Source of the DNA: Thermoguttaceae bacterium
Lineage (GTDB): Bacteria > Planctomycetota > Planctomycetia > Pirellulales > Thermoguttaceae
DNA: 33,023 nucleotides
NCBI GenBank assembly: GCA_025062105.1
Contig: JANXAQ010000273.1
Location: forward strand, 1-33,023
Direction: 5' to 3'
Shown here: positions 7,714 through 17,549 of the stretch, in pieces
Layout of the letters: each line of letters opens with the position of its first letter
Position numbering within the stretch: the stretch's first letter is position 1
Made by a program: the position numbers and the translations under genes
Notes under the pieces: generated by a model
What the model saw: the letters and a program-made list of their open reading frames with translations, nothing else
Told to the model about the DNA's origin: nothing
The model's database searches: none

Positions 7714-8718
7714 ATGAGTGTCGGTAAGATGGCATATGGCCGGAACGTGGCATGGTTGGTCTGTGGGGCGTTGGTGCTGATGGGGTGGGTAGCTCCGCTT
7801 TTACATGCCCAGACCGTGCAGGTCGATCCGAAACTGCCCGAGTATGAAAAAGTTCCCGGTGTGTCCGGGAACCTGGTGGGCATTGGGTCCGATACGCTGA
7901 ATATCATGATGGACATGTGGCTAAAGGAATTTCAGAAGATATATCCGACGGTAACCGGAGCGTATCGGGGCGAAGGGTCCAGCACTGCTCCGCCTGCGCT
8001 AATCGAAGGAACAGCCCAGTTGGGGCCGATGTCCCGGGCCATGAAGCCGGAAGAAATCGACAAATTTGAAAAGAAGTTTGGCTACAAGCCCACTCAAATT
8101 GTGGTGGCTATCGACTGTTTGGCTGTTTATGTTCATAAAGACAATCCCATTCAGGGGCTGACTCTGCCGCAGGTGGATGCTATCTTCTCTTCGACGCGTA
8201 AGCTAGGCCATCCAACCGATATTCGCACTTGGGGGGAAGCGGGACTGACAGATCCGGCTTGGGTTAACCTGCCTATCAGCCTGTATGGCCGGAACTCGGT
8301 TAGCGGGACCTATGCCTTCTTCAAAGAGCATGCCCTGGGCAAAGGGGATTTTAAGGATACGGTGAAAGAGCAGCCGGGCTCGGCTGGGGTGATTCATGGG
8401 GTGGCCAATGAACGAGCTGCTATCGGATACTCTGGCATTGGTTATCGGACGGCCGACGTGCGCACGGTGCCGTTGGCAAAATCGGCCAACAGCCCCTTTG
8501 TCGAACCGACCTTCGAAAATGCCCTGAAGGGGGACTATCCTCTAGCTCGTTCCCTTTATATTTATGTAAATAAAAAGCCGAATGAGCCATTGCCTCTGCT
8601 GGTAGCCGAGTTCTTGAAGTTCGTTCTTTCGAAGCAGGGCCAAGAGATTGTGGTCAAAGACGGCTTTGGTCCGCTGCCGCTGAAGATTGTCATGCGAGAA
8701 CGGCAAAAATTGGAATAA
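7714..8718 (+). CDS. pstS: Phosphate ABC transporter, periplasmic substrate-binding protein
   Basis: This 334-residue secreted protein would capture phosphate outside the inner membrane and deliver it to PstC/PstA. Residues 1-33 form a signal peptide: charged start, hydrophobic core near VAWLVCGALVLMGWVAPL, cleavage after LHA. The mature part has the PstS/PBP fold signatures: GIGSDTLNIMMDMW near the N-terminus, YRGEGSSTAPPALIEG (a phosphate-contacting SS pair), a PMSRAM segment, and YGRNSVSGTYAFFKEHAL with the second Ser/Thr-rich anion loop. The start at ATG 7714 is favoured by AAAGGAGG at 7701-7708. An in-frame ATG seven codons earlier overlaps that ribosome-binding site. It is the first gene of the operon and follows a clear Pho box. 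Length is normal for the family. Confidence 0.95.
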   Translation: MSVGKMAYGRNVAWLVCGALVLMGWVAPLLHAQTVQVDPKLPEYEKVPGVSGNLVGIGSDTLNIMMDMWLKEFQKIYPTVTGAYRGEGSSTAPPALIEGTAQLGPMSRAMKPEEIDKFEKKFGYKPTQIVVAIDCLAVYVHKDNPIQGLTLPQVDAIFSSTRKLGHPTDIRTWGEAGLTDPAWVNLPISLYGRNSVSGTYAFFKEHALGKGDFKDTVKEQPGSAGVIHGVANERAAIGYSGIGYRTADVRTVPLAKSANSPFVEPTFENALKGDYPLARSLYIYVNKKPNEPLPLLVAEFLKFVLSKQGQEIVVKDGFGPLPLKIVMRERQKLE

Positions 8719-8727
8719 TGGTTTCCG

Positions 8728-11295
8728 ATGCGGGAAGTATCCCGGCGACGATATGGTTGGATCCGGTTCTGGGACCGGGCAGCCCGATGGATTATTACGG
8801 CTGGTGGCCTATTGGTCATTGGTACGGTCATCGGGATGCTGGTGTTGCTAGTCAGTGTCGTGGTGCCGCTTTTTCGGCCGGCCCACGCGCAGCTACGGGC
8901 TGTCTGTCGGATACCGATTGTCTCGGCTAGCCAGTGGGTTTCGGCCGGTAGTGGGGTCAGTGTAAAGAGCCTGTCCCTCTCAGCGTCTGACGCTCGGCAT
9001 CTTGATGTTTTGTCGTCAGGTTCTGCAAAACCCTTCGACGCCCAGCCCTCTTCCTGCGCCCCAGCTGCTCAGAGTGGAAAGGAGTTTGGCGTCCAGGCGG
9101 AGCATGGCAGGCCTATCCAAGCGGAGCATGACAGGCCCATAGGTGTAGGGGTAGAACTGATCGAAATCGGCCATTCGGGGCAGGAGGATATTTTGGTCGG
9201 TTATCTGATTAGCAGATCGGGTTGGGTGATCGGCTTTGAACTAGTGGGTCTGCCAAGTGTTGATCGGCCGAAACCAGAAGACCTGCAAGCACGGATCATT
9301 TTCCAGCAGCGGGTTCAGCCGGGCCAATCCGGCAGCTCTCCGGAAGGCTCTGGTCTCTGGAAGGCGGGTTCTTCTTCCGGTAGCGTCCAGGAAGCTAGGA
9401 TTGTTTTCGGCCAAAGGATGCAGGCCGACCAATGGACCCTGCTTTGGTCGGATGGCAGCTTGAGTTTGCTGAAGATTGAGCCGGTGGTTCGTTTTGCGCG
9501 ATTGGGACGGCGGTGGGTGGAATTCCATCTGAAGCAATTAGCCTGGTTGCCGCCGGTTTCCGCATCTTGTCAGCCAGTGCAAGCGCAGATGCAGGCAGAG
9601 GAAAATGGCGGCTGCCTGGCGGTGGTGTTGATGGCGGACAACCGGATCTTAGTGCGTCGGCAAACCGTACAGACGGACCTGTTTGGGGAATCGGGGGAAA
9701 AGCAGCTTAGCGAGTTTTGGATTGATTCAGGTCTGCCGGGTCAGGTTACCGCCTTGGCGTTGAGTTTGGATGGGGATAGGCTTTTTGTAGGCACGCACAA
9801 CGGTTATTTAATTCGCTTTGCGATCCAGGACTCGGGTCAGGCCCAGCGATTGGATGCCACCTGGACGCCCGATCGAGCACCGGTTACTGCATTAGGGTTG
9901 CTTTTGGGCCAAAATTCGTTGGTTGTAGGTACAGCATATGGGAATCTGAGCCTGTGGTTTCCGGTTCGCAAACAGGGGCCGATTGTTCCTGGAGAATGCC
10001 CGGACCGGCTGACACCGATTCGGGCATTCCGTGCGCAGCAGGGAGCAGTTCGGCAGATTATTTCTTCACAACGGAACAAGGCCTTTGTCAGTTTAGGGGG
10101 CAAGGGCCTGGTACATTTGGATTATGGCACTACCGGCCGACATCTTCTCCAGCTGCGGGCGTCAGCGGCTTTGGTGCAGGCAGCCTATTCTAGCCGGGGA
10201 AATGCGGTGCTGGGTTTGGGGGAAGATGGCTACCTGTATGTGTGGCAGATTGCGGCTCCTCATGCCGAGGTCAGTTGGGGGGCTCTTTTCGGCCGGCTGT
10301 GGTATGAGGGGCATGAGCAGACGAAGTTCCTCTGGCAATCCAGTGGCACGGATGAGCCGAAAATGAGCATAGTGCCACTTGTTTTCGGCACCCTAAAGGC
10401 AAGCTTCTATGCGATGCTTTTTGCTCTGCCTTTGGGTGTAGGCAGTGCCATCTATGTGAGTCATTTTACCAAACCGGGGATCCGGCGGGCGATCAAACCG
10501 GCTGTGGAGGTCATGGCGGCCATTCCCACGGTGGTGATTGGATTTTTGATCTTGCTTTGGGCCGCCCCCTGGGTAGCCCGATGGTTGATGGCGGTGTTGC
10601 TCAGCCTGGTAGCGTTGCCAATAACCTTTATGGTCTGGATGGTGGTTTGGCAACTGCTGCGGCGCTGGCGGGCGCTACGACGTCTAGAAGACGGGTATGA
10701 ATTTTTAGCTATTCTTCCCCCTTTGATTCTAGGAGTAGTCATTGTCGGCAGCTTCAGCGGCGCGATAGAACAGCAGTGGTTTGGTGGCAATTTCCGGCAA
10801 TGGCTATATGAACACACCCGCTTGCAATACGATCAACTGAACGCTCTGGTTGTTGCGCTGGGCTTGGGCTTTGCCATTATTCCAATTATCTTCTCCATCT
10901 CTGAGGATGCCTTGTCAAGTGTGCCGCATAGTCTGACGGCTGCCTCGCTGGCTATGGGCGCCAGCCGATGGCAAACCCTTTGGCGGGTGGTACTCCCCTC
11001 AGCAAGCCCCGGAATTTTTGCTGCGGTGATGATCGGTCTGGGCCGAGCCGTCGGCGAAACCATGATCGTGTTCATGGCCGCCGGAAATACTCCGATCTTG
11101 GATCCCAGCCCGTTTAACGGGTTCCGGACCCTGTCGGCCAATATTGCTGTGGAAATTACCGAACATCCCCGCGATGGCACATTATATCGGGTGCTCTTTT
11201 TATGTGCGGTTATCCTGTTTTTAATGACATTCGTACTCAATACGGCGGCAGAGCTGGTACGGATTCGCCTGCGGAAGCGGTATGGCCAATATTAG
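8728..11295 (+). CDS. pstC: Phosphate ABC transporter permease PstC with large beta-propeller-like insert
   Basis: At 855 residues this is more than twice the length of a standard PstC of about 320. One membrane helix (about residues 20-46) anchors the protein. About 500 residues then follow before the permease core. This insert contains repeats resembling a WD40/quinoprotein propeller, for example ALALSLDGDRLFVGTHNGYL, ALGLLLGQNSLVVGTAYGNL and LGLGEDGYLYVWQI. The core from about residue 545 has the BPD_transp_1 fold with about six helices. Its EAA loop near residues 740-790 reads SLAMGASRWQTLWRVVLPSA and continues into GLGRAVGETMIV. Long PstC-like permeases of this kind are known from some proteobacteria and planctomycetes. 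The insert should face the periplasm. It starts 9 bp after the pstS stop and its end overlaps pstA. Confidence 0.9.
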   Translation: MREVSRRRYGWIRFWDRAARWIITAGGLLVIGTVIGMLVLLVSVVVPLFRPAHAQLRAVCRIPIVSASQWVSAGSGVSVKSLSLSASDARHLDVLSSGSAKPFDAQPSSCAPAAQSGKEFGVQAEHGRPIQAEHDRPIGVGVELIEIGHSGQEDILVGYLISRSGWVIGFELVGLPSVDRPKPEDLQARIIFQQRVQPGQSGSSPEGSGLWKAGSSSGSVQEARIVFGQRMQADQWTLLWSDGSLSLLKIEPVVRFARLGRRWVEFHLKQLAWLPPVSASCQPVQAQMQAEENGGCLAVVLMADNRILVRRQTVQTDLFGESGEKQLSEFWIDSGLPGQVTALALSLDGDRLFVGTHNGYLIRFAIQDSGQAQRLDATWTPDRAPVTALGLLLGQNSLVVGTAYGNLSLWFPVRKQGPIVPGECPDRLTPIRAFRAQQGAVRQIISSQRNKAFVSLGGKGLVHLDYGTTGRHLLQLRASAALVQAAYSSRGNAVLGLGEDGYLYVWQIAAPHAEVSWGALFGRLWYEGHEQTKFLWQSSGTDEPKMSIVPLVFGTLKASFYAMLFALPLGVGSAIYVSHFTKPGIRRAIKPAVEVMAAIPTVVIGFLILLWAAPWVARWLMAVLLSLVALPITFMVWMVVWQLLRRWRALRRLEDGYEFLAILPPLILGVVIVGSFSGAIEQQWFGGNFRQWLYEHTRLQYDQLNALVVALGLGFAIIPIIFSISEDALSSVPHSLTAASLAMGASRWQTLWRVVLPSASPGIFAAVMIGLGRAVGETMIVFMAAGNTPILDPSPFNGFRTLSANIAVEITEHPRDGTLYRVLFLCAVILFLMTFVLNTAAELVRIRLRKRYGQY

Positions 11296-13109
11296 GCCTT
11301 CGGCACTCGGGTGGCTTTTGGAAGCAGGGCGAGCCGTTGGTCTGGGCCGCCGGAGCCGCTCTGGCTCTAGTGCTTCTAGTAACCCTGACGGCTTTGTATG
11401 TGGTCTTTGCCAATGGGTTGGTCGTTTTTTGGCCGCATCCGATCGAACAAATCTCTTTGGCCGATGGGTCCAAATTACTGGGTGAGCGCCGGGAAGCGGA
11501 TACAGACCCATTAACGGGTCGGGTCCGCCTCAAGTTTTACTGTGCTAATATGGAAGATATGCCGCCGTTCCGCTGGATCTACGAAGATGAAATTGTCAGC
11601 CGGTCTCGGCCGCCGGAAGTATTCAAACTCGATCGGGTAGCCAATTTGCATTATATCGGCTATTTGAAGGAAATTCGGCTTCCTAGCAGAGATGCTGGTC
11701 AAAGTGATTTGTCGGCTAAGCACACCCCACTAAGCCCAACCGACTCGATCGGCCCAAACATCCGCAGAGTGCAGGCCGAGTTGTCCGAGGCTTCCCTCTG
11801 CGGGGGCCTGCCGCTCATTCCGGCTGCCTCCGACGCACCTATTACCAATTCACAGGCCTCGGCTTCTCAATCGGAACAATTGTTCTGGGCCATTCGCTGG
11901 GCTAAACGCTGGGAGGAGGAATCGGTCGCTCCATGGCGGCAGAAGGAAAACGACCTCGCACGCCAACTCAATGACCAAATCAAATACGCCCTGATCGAAG
12001 CCCGGTATCAGCTTCAGGAACTGTTGCGCTCCGGTCGCTCCGAAACCGATCCGGACTGCCAAACCCTGGCCCAGCAGATCGAGCAGCTTACCGAACAAGA
12101 AGGCCGTCTAAAGGAACAGGCTCACCAGTTAGCCACCCAGCGGGCCCAGCTAGAAGCTGAGCTCCGTAAAAATGTAGCCGTCTTTGTCGATGTCCATGGC
12201 CGGGAAAAGCTGATCCCTTTGGTCGATATCGTCCGTTTTAGCACCCCTAATTCCATGAGCCTGTGGGCCAAATGGCGCTATTATTTGGCCAAATGGTGGG
12301 AACTTCTAAGCGACCAACCACGAGAGGCTAACCAAGACGGCGGTATTTTCCCCGCCATTTTGGGGACGGTGCTATTGGTTTTTTTGATGGCGATCGTGGC
12401 TTTTCCGTTGGGCGTATTGGCCGGGGTGTATCTGGGCGAATACGCTCGCGACAACCTATTGGTCCGCTGGGTACGAGTGGCCGTCAACAACTTAGCTGGC
12501 ATCCCCTCTATCGTCTATGGGATTTTTGGCTTGGGCTTTTTCATCTACTTATGCGGCGGCACATTGGATGCTTGGTTTTATCCGGCCCGTATGGACGCTC
12601 GAGAACCGGTCTTCGGACAACCCTGCATTCTCTGGGCTGCCCTAACCTTGGGGTTATTGACCTTGCCCGTGGTGATCGTTTCTACCGAAGAGGCACTTCG
12701 GCAAATTCCTCGCGAAATCCGAGAAGGTTCCTATGCTTTAGGCGCTACCAAATTGCAGACGTTGTTTCGGCTGTTATTGCCGATGGCTTCCCCTGGGATT
12801 ATGACCGGGTTTATCCTAGCTATGGCCAGGGCCGTCGGCGAAGTTGCCCCCTTGATGATCACCGGCGCCGTTAAAAGTGCTCCCCCACCCCTGAGCGACC
12901 AATTTCCCTTTATCCGCCTGGATCGCCAATTCATGCATTTAGGATATCATATATTAGATATCAGCTGCAAATCGCCAAATGTGGAGGCCACCAAAGGGCT
13001 GGTTTATGTTACCACCCTGTTGCTGTTGGCCATTGTGTTAGTTTTGACCAGCACGGCCATTTGGCTTCGGAACCGGATGCGAAAGCGATACTATGTCCGA
13101 GCAATTTAA
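11202..13109 (+). CDS. pstA: Phosphate ABC transporter permease PstA with periplasmic coiled-coil insert
   Basis: Up to 635 residues, against about 290 for a typical PstA. The first 45 residues overlap pstC in another frame and the true start is uncertain. No ATG or GTG follows in frame for a long way; a TTG at 11337, directly before the first membrane helix ([20 protein letters not shown]), is an alternative. A soluble region of about 290 residues follows, with a predicted coiled coil at about 230-327 rich in Glu, Gln and Leu ([20 protein letters not shown]). The BPD_transp_1 core begins near residue 380 and has the EAA loop [20 protein letters not shown] then [16 protein letters not shown]. 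Like PstC, it carries an extra extracytoplasmic domain absent from model Pst systems. Its stop overlaps the pstB start by 17 bp. Confidence 0.9.
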   Translation: MCGYPVFNDIRTQYGGRAGTDSPAEAVWPILGLRHSGGFWKQGEPLVWAAGAALALVLLVTLTALYVVFANGLVVFWPHPIEQISLADGSKLLGERREADTDPLTGRVRLKFYCANMEDMPPFRWIYEDEIVSRSRPPEVFKLDRVANLHYIGYLKEIRLPSRDAGQSDLSAKHTPLSPTDSIGPNIRRVQAELSEASLCGGLPLIPAASDAPITNSQASASQSEQLFWAIRWAKRWEEESVAPWRQKENDLARQLNDQIKYALIEARYQLQELLRSGRSETDPDCQTLAQQIEQLTEQEGRLKEQAHQLATQRAQLEAELRKNVAVFVDVHGREKLIPLVDIVRFSTPNSMSLWAKWRYYLAKWWELLSDQPREANQDGGIFPAILGTVLLVFLMAIVAFPLGVLAGVYLGEYARDNLLVRWVRVAVNNLAGIPSIVYGIFGLGFFIYLCGGTLDAWFYPARMDAREPVFGQPCILWAALTLGLLTLPVVIVSTEEALRQIPREIREGSYALGATKLQTLFRLLLPMASPGIMTGFILAMARAVGEVAPLMITGAVKSAPPPLSDQFPFIRLDRQFMHLGYHILDISCKSPNVEATKGLVYVTTLLLLAIVLVLTSTAIWLRNRMRKRYYVRAI

Positions 13110-14109
13110 GCGGCCTTTGCCTACCAGCGAAACCCGATTGTCGATCGACAATAATCTTTCTGCAGGACTATCCGGTGGCAAACCCGGGGCAGAAGGTTTG
13201 GCAGATAATCTTTCGGCTGCTGGGGAAATCTCCTTGGGTTTAGAATCTCAATCCTGTCCGGAACCTCACTCTGCCTCTTCTGCAAAAGAGGTTCGATCGC
13301 TTGTGGCCGGAGCATTAGCCGACCGAACCCCATCCAACCCCCAATCCTCCCCTCCCGATCCGATTGTACGGATCCGGAATCTGAATCTTTATTACGGATC
13401 GGTTCATGCCCTGGTGGATATCACGATGGATATTCCTCGACATTTGGTAACGGCATTGATAGGGCCGTCTGGCTGCGGCAAATCCACCCTTCTCCGCTGC
13501 CTCAACCGCATGAACGATCTAATTGATGGGGTGCGTACGACAGGGGTCATCGAACTGGATGGGCAAAACATTTTGGATCCGTCCGTGGATGTGATCGCTT
13601 TGCGGCGGAAGGTGGGCATGGTCTTTCAGAAACCTACTCCCTTCCCCAAAACCGTTTATGAGAACATAGCGTATGGGCTTCGGCTAGCAGGCATTCGCCA
13701 ACGGGCAGTGCTCGACGAGATTGTTCAGCGCAGTCTTTGTCGCGCCGCTCTGTGGGAGGAGGTAAAAGACCGCCTCCATGAATCCGCCTTGGGCCTTTCC
13801 GGCGGCCAACACCAGCGCCTTTGTATTGCTCGGGCCATTGCCGTGCAGCCGGAAATTATCCTCATGGACGAACCCTGCTCGGCCTTAGATCCCCGTTCCA
13901 CCGCTCGGATCGAAGACCTGATCGCCGAACTGCGGGGAGAATATACCATTGTGATTGTTACTCACAATATGCAGCAGGCTGCCCGTGTGTCGGATTACAC
14001 CGGTTTTTTGTACGAGGGTCGACTCATCGAGTTCGGGAAAACGGAACAAATATTTACCGCACCAAAGCATCCCGAAACCGAAGACTACATTACCGGCCGA
14101 TTCGGCTAA
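13093..14109 (+). CDS. pstB: Phosphate ABC transporter ATPase PstB
   Basis: This cytoplasmic ATPase powers phosphate import. All ABC motifs are present: Walker [11 protein letters not shown]-loop [19 protein letters not shown], signature LSGGQHQRL, Walker [14 protein letters not shown], and H-loop IVTHNMQQA. The RCLNRMNDL stretch after Walker A is typical of PstB. The domain itself starts near residue 93. Before it lies a Ser/Pro-rich leader of about 90 residues that standard PstB (about 250-260 residues) lacks. This leader is either a real extension or a start misassignment. An in-frame GTG at 13300-13302 (LVAGAL) is the obvious later alternative, but translation coupling with the pstA stop favours ATG 13093. 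Confidence 0.94.
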   Translation: MSEQFKRPLPTSETRLSIDNNLSAGLSGGKPGAEGLADNLSAAGEISLGLESQSCPEPHSASSAKEVRSLVAGALADRTPSNPQSSPPDPIVRIRNLNLYYGSVHALVDITMDIPRHLVTALIGPSGCGKSTLLRCLNRMNDLIDGVRTTGVIELDGQNILDPSVDVIALRRKVGMVFQKPTPFPKTVYENIAYGLRLAGIRQRAVLDEIVQRSLCRAALWEEVKDRLHESALGLSGGQHQRLCIARAIAVQPEIILMDEPCSALDPRSTARIEDLIAELRGEYTIVIVTHNMQQAARVSDYTGFLYEGRLIEFGKTEQIFTAPKHPETEDYITGRFG

Positions 14110-14127
14110 ACCACAGGAAAAATTTGT

Positions 14128-14805
14128 ATGTCGCTTCATCTCCAACGCGAACTCGATCTTCTCAAACGCAGGCTCCTGAACCTGTGCGGCCTCGCTGAAC
14201 AGCAGGTCCATCGGGCCATCGAAGCCCTTTTGGACCGCGATCTGGTGGCCGCCCAACAGGTCGAAGATCAAGATGCCCTAATCGACCAGCAGGAAGTGGA
14301 ACTTGAAGAAGAATGCCTGAAAATCCTCGCCTTGCACCAGCCGGTGGCTAGCGATCTAAGATTCATTATCTCCGCCCTCAAAATCAACAACGACCTAGAA
14401 CGAATCGGCGATTTAGCTGTCAACCTCGCCCACAAAGCTCGAACCTTCGCTCAATTTCCCGAAGTTGAAAATCCCTTTGATCTGTCCCGGATGGCTCAAC
14501 AGGTCCAAGGCATGCTCCGCGACAGCGTCAATGCGATGGTTCGGCTTGACCCAAAATTGGCCCAGGATGTCTGCGCCCGGGACGCTCAAATCAACGAGCA
14601 GAAACATCAGATTCGGCTCTTGGCCGAGCAGCTCATCCAGCAGAATCCTCACCAGATTAAGCCCATTTTGGCCCTGGCGGCCGCTGCCCGAAATCTAGAA
14701 CGTATCGCTGACCATGCCACCAATATCGCTGAGGACGTCATCTATCTTACCCAAGGCTCTATCTCCCGACATCAACATCTCCCTCCGGACCAACTGGGGC
14801 AGTGA
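14128..14805 (+). CDS. phoU: Phosphate transport system regulator PhoU
   Basis: This 225-residue all-helical protein consists of two similar three-helix bundles. The metal-binding signature motifs are visible: E(x)3D(x)3D-like segments around ALKINNDLERIGDLAVNLAH in the first half and LAAAARNLERIADHATNIAE in the second. PhoU binds the Pst transporter and the PhoR kinase to restrain phosphate uptake and Pho-regulon signalling. Length matches the family. An AGGAAA (14115-14120) lies 7 bases before the ATG, and the gene starts 18 bp after pstB, so it closes the operon. No intrinsic terminator is evident after it. The first MITE of the next intergenic region begins 25 bp downstream of the stop. 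Confidence 0.96.
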   Translation: MSLHLQRELDLLKRRLLNLCGLAEQQVHRAIEALLDRDLVAAQQVEDQDALIDQQEVELEEECLKILALHQPVASDLRFIISALKINNDLERIGDLAVNLAHKARTFAQFPEVENPFDLSRMAQQVQGMLRDSVNAMVRLDPKLAQDVCARDAQINEQKHQIRLLAEQLIQQNPHQIKPILALAAAARNLERIADHATNIAEDVIYLTQGSISRHQHLPPDQLGQ

Positions 14806-14830
14806 TTGCCTTTTCTCACACCATTCCCAG

Positions 14831-15293
14831 GGAACCTCTCCAAAGTCCTGAACATGTAGTGAACTTTGTGAACCTTTGATTCTCTAGCCGGTCGGTGGTC
14901 CTAACTGAATATCTAATTGGGTGCAAATGCTAGTGCCCCTAGGGCCCGGCTGATTTTTTGTGGTCAGGCTAGAAGAGTGGGGGGAACATTAGATCATGGC
15001 CATGCCCATCGAACCGGCCTTTCTACTGGGATCTGTCAGAACAAAAAGCTCCGGATTCCAGATTCTAGGGGCGATGAGTTACTGGAAGGAGTTTAGATGT
15101 GGATATCTGGAAGTAAAATGGGTAGGTTCTGTGCAAAGTTGGCTTTCGGGGGGTGGGGCTGGTTTGGCCTATATTGTCTATCTTGCCCAATTTTCCCACA
15201 GAATTTCAGCCGCACCAGTGCCCCTAGTTGTATTAGAGGGAGCGCAAGCCAAAATGGTATAAAAACGTCCTCTTTGAATTATGCAGTGCTTCC
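14831..15293 (-). mobile_element. MITE copy E, split by a 285-bp insertion
   Basis: The left part, 14831-14942, starts GGAACCTCTCCAAAGTCCTG. The right part, from about 15228, runs through GGTATAAAAACGTCC to AATTATGCAGTGCTTCC (end 15293). Between them lie 285 bp foreign to the family. AGTGCCCCTAG occurs at both junctions (14932-14942 and 15217-15227). Removing one copy of the repeat with the insert yields a 178-bp element of normal length. Outer flanks CCAG and CAAG match at 3 of 4 positions. Confidence 0.75.
14943..15227. mobile_element. 285-bp insertion nested in MITE copy E
   Basis: This block is bounded by 11-bp direct repeats AGTGCCCCTAG, as expected of a target-site duplication. It interrupts the MITE at a position that is continuous in the other copies. 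I found no clear terminal inverted repeats and no coding capacity. It could be a nested small element or a duplication-type insertion. The direct repeats are seen; the mechanism is inferred. Confidence 0.5.
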
Positions 15294-15825
15294 CAAGATA
15301 ATTAATAACGGTAAACCCTTCGGGGCGCAGGAGCCTTCGGTCTGGTATGGGTATCTAGGAGCATTTCAGCCATTAAAATAAACCGGTCTCTCCCCTGCCA
15401 GCTATAGGCCAGCATTATTTTCGGCAATCCTCGCTGCGGGGAAAAAAGCCGGTTGACACGCTCATCTCCCCCTCACCCTATCGCTCTGGACCACGGGGGA
15501 GAAAGGATAAAAACTAGCCGAGTCCATTTGCCTGAAGTGTTCCGGGAGCTATACATCCTCGAAAGGACCGACCAGAAGCCTGGAGACCAGCAAGCTGGGC
15601 CCCACTCCTTTGCCTTTCTCCCGGAGCGGCAGAGCCCAGCCTTACCAACTCCAAAGCCGGTTTAAGGGGACTAAAACCCCGAAGCCCGGCTGAGAGCCCT
15701 TTCCCCCGCCTTAATAGCCAGGCTCCTTGGTCAGTTCATCGATTTGTGGAGATAACCAATGCCCTTCTGGGAGGGCGGGGCTATTGTGTTTGCTATGCGA
15801 TCGGTTTTCCATAGGAGGAGATTTG
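15294..15825. other. Gene-less DNA between MITE copies E and F
   Basis: Open frames here are short and lack ribosome-binding sites or recognisable products. A small stem GGGGACTAAAACCCC occurs near 15665-15680, with no T-run behind it. I see nothing else. Confidence 0.4.
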
Positions 15826-16013
15826 GGAACCTCTGCATAATTCTGAACATATAGTAAGCCTGATAAACTTTTGATTTGGTAGCCTCTAACTCCTGCCATT
15901 CAAACACCTACTATATTATGGTGCTAGCAGGCTAGTAACCTAACATATTGGACCAGTGCCGGAGGAAACCAAAATGGTATAAAAATATCTCCCTCGAATG
16001 ATGTAGAGGTTCC
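15826..16013 (-). mobile_element. MITE copy F, with TTTG target duplication
   Basis: This 188-bp copy begins GGAACCTCTGCATAATTCTG and ends GATGTAGAGGTTCC. It is flanked by perfect TTTG direct repeats (15822-15825 and 16014-16017). It ends about 130 bp upstream of the sugar-isomerase-like gene and may influence its promoter region. Confidence 0.87.
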
Positions 16014-16142
16014 TTTGGGGAATTGCTTCGGCTAAACTAGTACAATGCCAGACATGTTCCGCCTATTTGTATCGGGAGTTTATCCGGAACGAATCGGTTT
16101 AATGCTTGGTAACTTTCTTCCAATATAATGGAGGACTTTTCC

Positions 16143-17039
16143 ATGCCGCGATCTGTTACACCTACCAAACGGTATGACATGAAAAAGTCGATCAATTTCT
16201 GGGCTTTGCCGTATCCAGAGAAGATGACTCTCCGGCAAGCCCTGGAATTGTGCAAAGACGCTGGTTTTGACGCTGTGGAGCTGAACTTCGACGAAAAAGG
16301 GGAAATTTCGCCCGAAGCCTCCGATCGTGATCTGCATGCCATTGGCCAGATGGCCAGAGCCATCGGTATCCAAATCAGCGGTCTATGTTCCTTTTTGTTT
16401 TGGCCCTACTCCTTCAGCCATGAAGACCCCAAAAAACGTCAACGGGGTCTGGAGCTGGCCTTCCATATGATCCGTGCTTGTAAAGCCTTGGGGACCGAAA
16501 ACCTGTTGATTGTTCCTGGTTCTGTTTATGCGCCCTGGGTTCCCGATGCTCCGCCGGTGCCCTTCGATGTCTGCGAACGTCGCGCCAAGGAAGCCATCCG
16601 TCAACTGTTGCCCGAAGCGGAAAAAGCGGCTGTCTATCTTAACATCGAAAACATCTTCGTCAATGGTTTTCTGCATAGCCCTCAGGAAATGATCCAGTTC
16701 GTCGATTCCTTCCAGTCGCCTTGGGTACGCGTCCACTTTGACACCGGCAATATCATGCAATATCACTTCCCCGAACATTGGATCCGCCTTCTCGGAAAAC
16801 GGATCAAAAACGTCCACCTCAAAGAGGCTTCCAAGAAAGTAAACGAATTTAATCTTAATACCTTCCGGCCTCTTTTGGACGGCACCACCAATTGGCCCGC
16901 CGTCTTGGAAGCGTTCGATCAGATCGGCTACCGAGGATATCTGACCTTCGAATACTTCCATCCCTGGCAGTATTGGCCAGAAGCTCTTATTTATCAGACC
17001 TCCGACGCTTTGGATTGGATGCTCGGCCGGAAAGGATAG
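16143..17039 (+). CDS. Sugar phosphate isomerase/epimerase family protein (TIM barrel)
   Basis: A 298-residue protein of the xylose-isomerase-like/AP-endonuclease-2 fold, which isomerises or epimerises sugars using a divalent metal. Typical elements are a first strand and glutamate in AGFDAVELNFDEKGE, a metal-ligand glutamate in VYLNIENIFVNGF, the HFDTGN motif in WVRVHFDTGNIMQYH, the NVHLKEA histidine strand and a final glutamate in LTFEYFHP. The exact substrate is not deducible; planctomycetes have many paralogues used in carbohydrate breakdown. I chose ATG 16143 because GGAGG (16130-16134) lies 8 bases upstream. The longer frame from 16128 would have its start inside that ribosome-binding site. 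A convergent Gfo/Idh/MocA oxidoreductase downstream is a frequent partner family in sugar catabolism. Confidence 0.88.
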   Translation: MPRSVTPTKRYDMKKSINFWALPYPEKMTLRQALELCKDAGFDAVELNFDEKGEISPEASDRDLHAIGQMARAIGIQISGLCSFLFWPYSFSHEDPKKRQRGLELAFHMIRACKALGTENLLIVPGSVYAPWVPDAPPVPFDVCERRAKEAIRQLLPEAEKAAVYLNIENIFVNGFLHSPQEMIQFVDSFQSPWVRVHFDTGNIMQYHFPEHWIRLLGKRIKNVHLKEASKKVNEFNLNTFRPLLDGTTNWPAVLEAFDQIGYRGYLTFEYFHPWQYWPEALIYQTSDALDWMLGRKG

Positions 17040-17549
17040 CCTGCCTCCGGAAAGAATGGCACTGCTGAGTCGGTAGCGGTAAAAAGTTGACAGTGACCAA
17101 GAGGGGGCTTAGAAGCTCGGCATAACAAGACTCGAGCTCGCAGGCGGTTTCTGAACCCACAAGAAAACGCCATTTTCCTTAATCACAAATTAATCACGAA
17201 TTTTGTAATCGTTGTAACTCTTGGAACCTCTGCATCATTAAAAAGGGGATATTTTTATACCATGTTGGCTTACTCTCCCTCTAACCCAATACATAGGGTT
17301 GCTAGCATTGTTAGCAACCAATAGATAGTAGGTATTCAGGTGGGAGACCCCAGCAGCTACAGAATGAAAAGTTCCTAAAGTTCACTATATGTTCAGGATT
17401 GTGCGGGGGTTTCCAAAATTTTTGTAAGATTCCGAATGAGTTCAGAAATTTTCCCATTTTCTTCAAATTCACGGGGTCTTTACTTGGCTGACCTGCTCCC
17501 AGGAGGAGGCTCTGGTCAGTGGGATCGGTTATATGCTGTGGTTACGAGT
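17040..17549. other. Intergenic region between two convergent genes
   Basis: Apart from MITE copy G (17223-17414) I see no gene or RNA. Neither convergent gene is followed by an obvious T-tailed hairpin. Confidence 0.45.
17223..17414 (+). mobile_element. MITE copy G
   Basis: This 192-bp copy starts GGAACCTCTGCATCATTA, contains the GGGGATATTTTTATACC block and ends TGTTCAGGATTGTGCGGGGG then TTTCC. The last inverted-repeat positions are altered, and no 4-bp direct repeat flanks it (TCTT versus AAAA). It is probably old. Confidence 0.75.
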
